Part shown: in pieces, positions 11,469-12,521 of the stretch
Layout: each line of letters opens with the position of its first letter
Position numbering within the stretch: the stretch's first letter is position 1
Assembly: GCA_023423285.1 (NCBI GenBank)
Contig: JAFAFV010000014.1
Coordinates: 1-12,521 of the forward strand
Direction: 5' to 3'
DNA length: 12,521 nt
From: Bacteroidota bacterium
GTDB lineage: Bacteria; Bacteroidota; Bacteroidia; Chitinophagales; Chitinophagaceae
The notes under the pieces: generated by a model
The model's database searches: none
Told to the model about the DNA's origin: nothing
The model's input: the letters and a program-made list of their open reading frames with translations, nothing else
Position numbers and translations under genes: made by a program

Positions 11469-12302
11469 TTAAATACCTCTTGTAGCTGACCGGTTTGTAA
11501 ACACCTTTTTTTCGGCTTTTATGCTGTACACCATCGGTATCTTATTGCCCAGTCGTTTTATTTGAAAACGGCCCGGGGCTATTTCAATCATATCCTGAAA
11601 ACAATTGTATGGCGAATAATCATATTCCTGAAAAGCGCTTATGTAAAGACCCTGGTGAATCAGGTTATTGATCACTTCAGAAAGACCGTGGTTCCAACTG
11701 ATGTTGGTATGCTTTTCATCAGTATCGCGGTTGGCATAACTACCTTCCTGCGTTTCAATGATGGGCGCATCCTGAAAATAAGGATAGGCAATAGTATTAA
11801 AGTTATTGTCAAACATCCACACCACGGGGTGAAATTCTGCCATAATAAAGCTGCCTCCGGGTTGTATGTATTTTGACACCAGGTAAGCCCATTTTTGTAT
11901 GTCGGGCAACCACCCAATAACGCCGTAACTGGTAAACACAATATCAAAATGGGCGTCAAGGTGTTCGGGTAGCGAATACACATCGCAGCAGATAAAATCC
12001 GCATGAACGCCAGTTTTTTGTACCAGTTTTTTTGCGGCATCAATGGCTTTATCGCTAAAATCTACACCCGTAACTTTGGCCCCCATCCGCGCCAGCGAAA
12101 TACTGTCCATACCAAAATGGCACTGCAGGTGCAGAATGCTTTTATCTTCTATATTACCTAAGAGCTGCAATTCAATATTGTTGAGAGACGACTTGCCATC
12201 TATAAATTCTCCAACATTATAAAAGTCAGACTTGAGGTGCGCTGGCAGGTTTGCGTTCCACCATTGCTGGTTGTATTTTATATAATCAATGTGAGGTAAC
12301 AT
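11469..12302 (-). CDS. Class I SAM-dependent methyltransferase
   Basis: A 277-residue soluble methyltransferase. Motif I reads ILHLQCHFGMDSISLA (about 56-71), where the usual GxG is replaced by QCHFG, followed by the post-I acidic strand VTGVDFS (77-83; Asp81 would hold the SAM ribose). ADFICCDVYSLP (about 101-112) and FDIVFTSYGVIGWLPD (about 119-134) fit motifs II and III, and YIQPGGSFIMAEFHPVVWMF (about 145-164) follows. The C-terminal 110 residues probably bind the substrate, which is unknown. The N-terminus NQQWWNANLPAH is typical of one Bacteroidota subgroup, as I recall. ATG 12302 lies 6 bases after a promoter-like box TACCTTTA, so the transcript may be almost leaderless. Confidence 0.9.
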   Translation of the reverse strand: MLPHIDYIKYNQQWWNANLPAHLKSDFYNVGEFIDGKSSLNNIELQLLGNIEDKSILHLQCHFGMDSISLARMGAKVTGVDFSDKAIDAAKKLVQKTGVHADFICCDVYSLPEHLDAHFDIVFTSYGVIGWLPDIQKWAYLVSKYIQPGGSFIMAEFHPVVWMFDNNFNTIAYPYFQDAPIIETQEGSYANRDTDEKHTNISWNHGLSEVINNLIHQGLYISAFQEYDYSPYNCFQDMIEIAPGRFQIKRLGNKIPMVYSIKAEKKVFTNRSATRGI

Positions 12303-12308
12303 TTATTG

Positions 12309-12316
12309 TAAAGGTA
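12309..12316 (-). promoter_or_regulatory. Promoter-like box at methyltransferase start
   Basis: TACCTTTA on the minus strand is one base from TAnnTTTG and ends 6 bases before the ATG at 12302. No TTTG at the -33 distance. Confidence 0.35.
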
Positions 12317-12348
12317 AATCAAACGTTTTTTTAGAGTGTGATTTTTAA

Positions 12349-12373
12349 GTAAACTGTAACTGTTGTAAACAGT
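12349..12373. promoter_or_regulatory. Operator-like repeats between divergent genes
   Basis: A perfect palindrome ACTGTT-GTA-AACAGT (12359-12373) overlaps a direct repeat GTAAACTG/GTAAACAG (12349-12356 and 12365-12372, 16 bases apart). It lies between the methyltransferase gene and the divergent gene at 12454. The symmetry suggests a repressor or activator site, but the protein is unknown. Confidence 0.35.
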
Positions 12374-12453
12374 CAGGTAAGTGGTATAATGTTTGCTATT
12401 TAATTTCTATCTTAAGGCTCTAAATATTATCAATAAATTTAAAACAAAAAATT

Positions 12454-12521
12454 ATGGAAGTAAAAGACATCGAACTGAACGAAGATGACATGAATGTATT
12501 GAACGATACATCTGCAGACGA
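12454..12521 (+). CDS. Hypothetical acidic protein, 3' end outside window
   Basis: The first 22 codons of a gene cut by the window end. The visible N-terminus (MEVKDIELNEDDMNVLND, then TSAD) is strongly acidic, with 8 of 22 residues Asp or Glu, and no signal peptide is evident. The ATG follows an A-rich leader (AAAACAAAAAATT), a common start context in Bacteroidota. It is divergent from the methyltransferase gene, with repeats between. The acidic start could belong to a small regulatory protein or a peptide-precursor leader, but the visible part is too short to decide. Confidence 0.55.
   Translation, partial: MEVKDIELNEDDMNVLNDTSAD

Noticed and set aside
1..12521. CRISPR array, insertion sequence or transposase
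   Set aside because: No regularly spaced direct repeats and no transposase-like protein were found on either strand.

Overview
The window looks like a chromosomal segment of a Bacteroidota member, most likely family Chitinophagaceae or a close relative. Three things point there: promoters with the Bacteroidota -7 motif TAnnTTTG (best case upstream of the tRNA-Ser, with a TTTG -33 box 19 bp away), AT-rich gene starts with little Shine-Dalgarno sequence, and a gene content of GlnRS, a DUF4397 lipoprotein and an ECF sigma factor paired with a membrane/beta-barrel protein. The genus is inference; no 16S or similar marker is present.

Layout. (1) 1-2227: six small plus-strand genes of unknown function, the first cut by the window edge. 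They are closely packed and separated by compact rho-independent terminators, two of which run straight into a promoter-like box and a start codon. This looks like the end of a prophage or other integrated element. (2) 2228-2530: a possible attachment region with short repeats, then tRNA-Ser(UGA) on the minus strand with its promoter. (3) 2553-5317, minus strand: a DUF4397 lipoprotein, an ECF sigma factor, and a protein with one inner-membrane helix plus a C-terminal outer-membrane barrel-like domain. (4) 5515-7191: glnS, divergent from a small lipoprotein gene (7338-7739) and followed by a 52-residue basic protein (7816-7974). (5) 7977-8414: a universal stress protein, convergent with that small gene. 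(6) 8528-10959: the ribosomal protein operon rplK-rplA-rplJ-rplL with its own promoter, long leader and terminator, and without the usual nusG and rpoBC neighbours. (7) 11129-12521: a short lipoprotein, a SAM-dependent methyltransferase, and the first 22 codons of an acidic protein of unknown function.

How the parts fit. Most of the right-hand 10 kb is housekeeping: translation (tRNA-Ser, GlnRS, L11, L1, L10, L7/L12) and stress response. The least explained parts are the left-hand island with its fused terminator/promoter/start cassettes, and the sigma factor next to a protein that seems to join the inner membrane to an outer-membrane barrel and could be a one-protein signalling partner. No function is assigned to the island genes.
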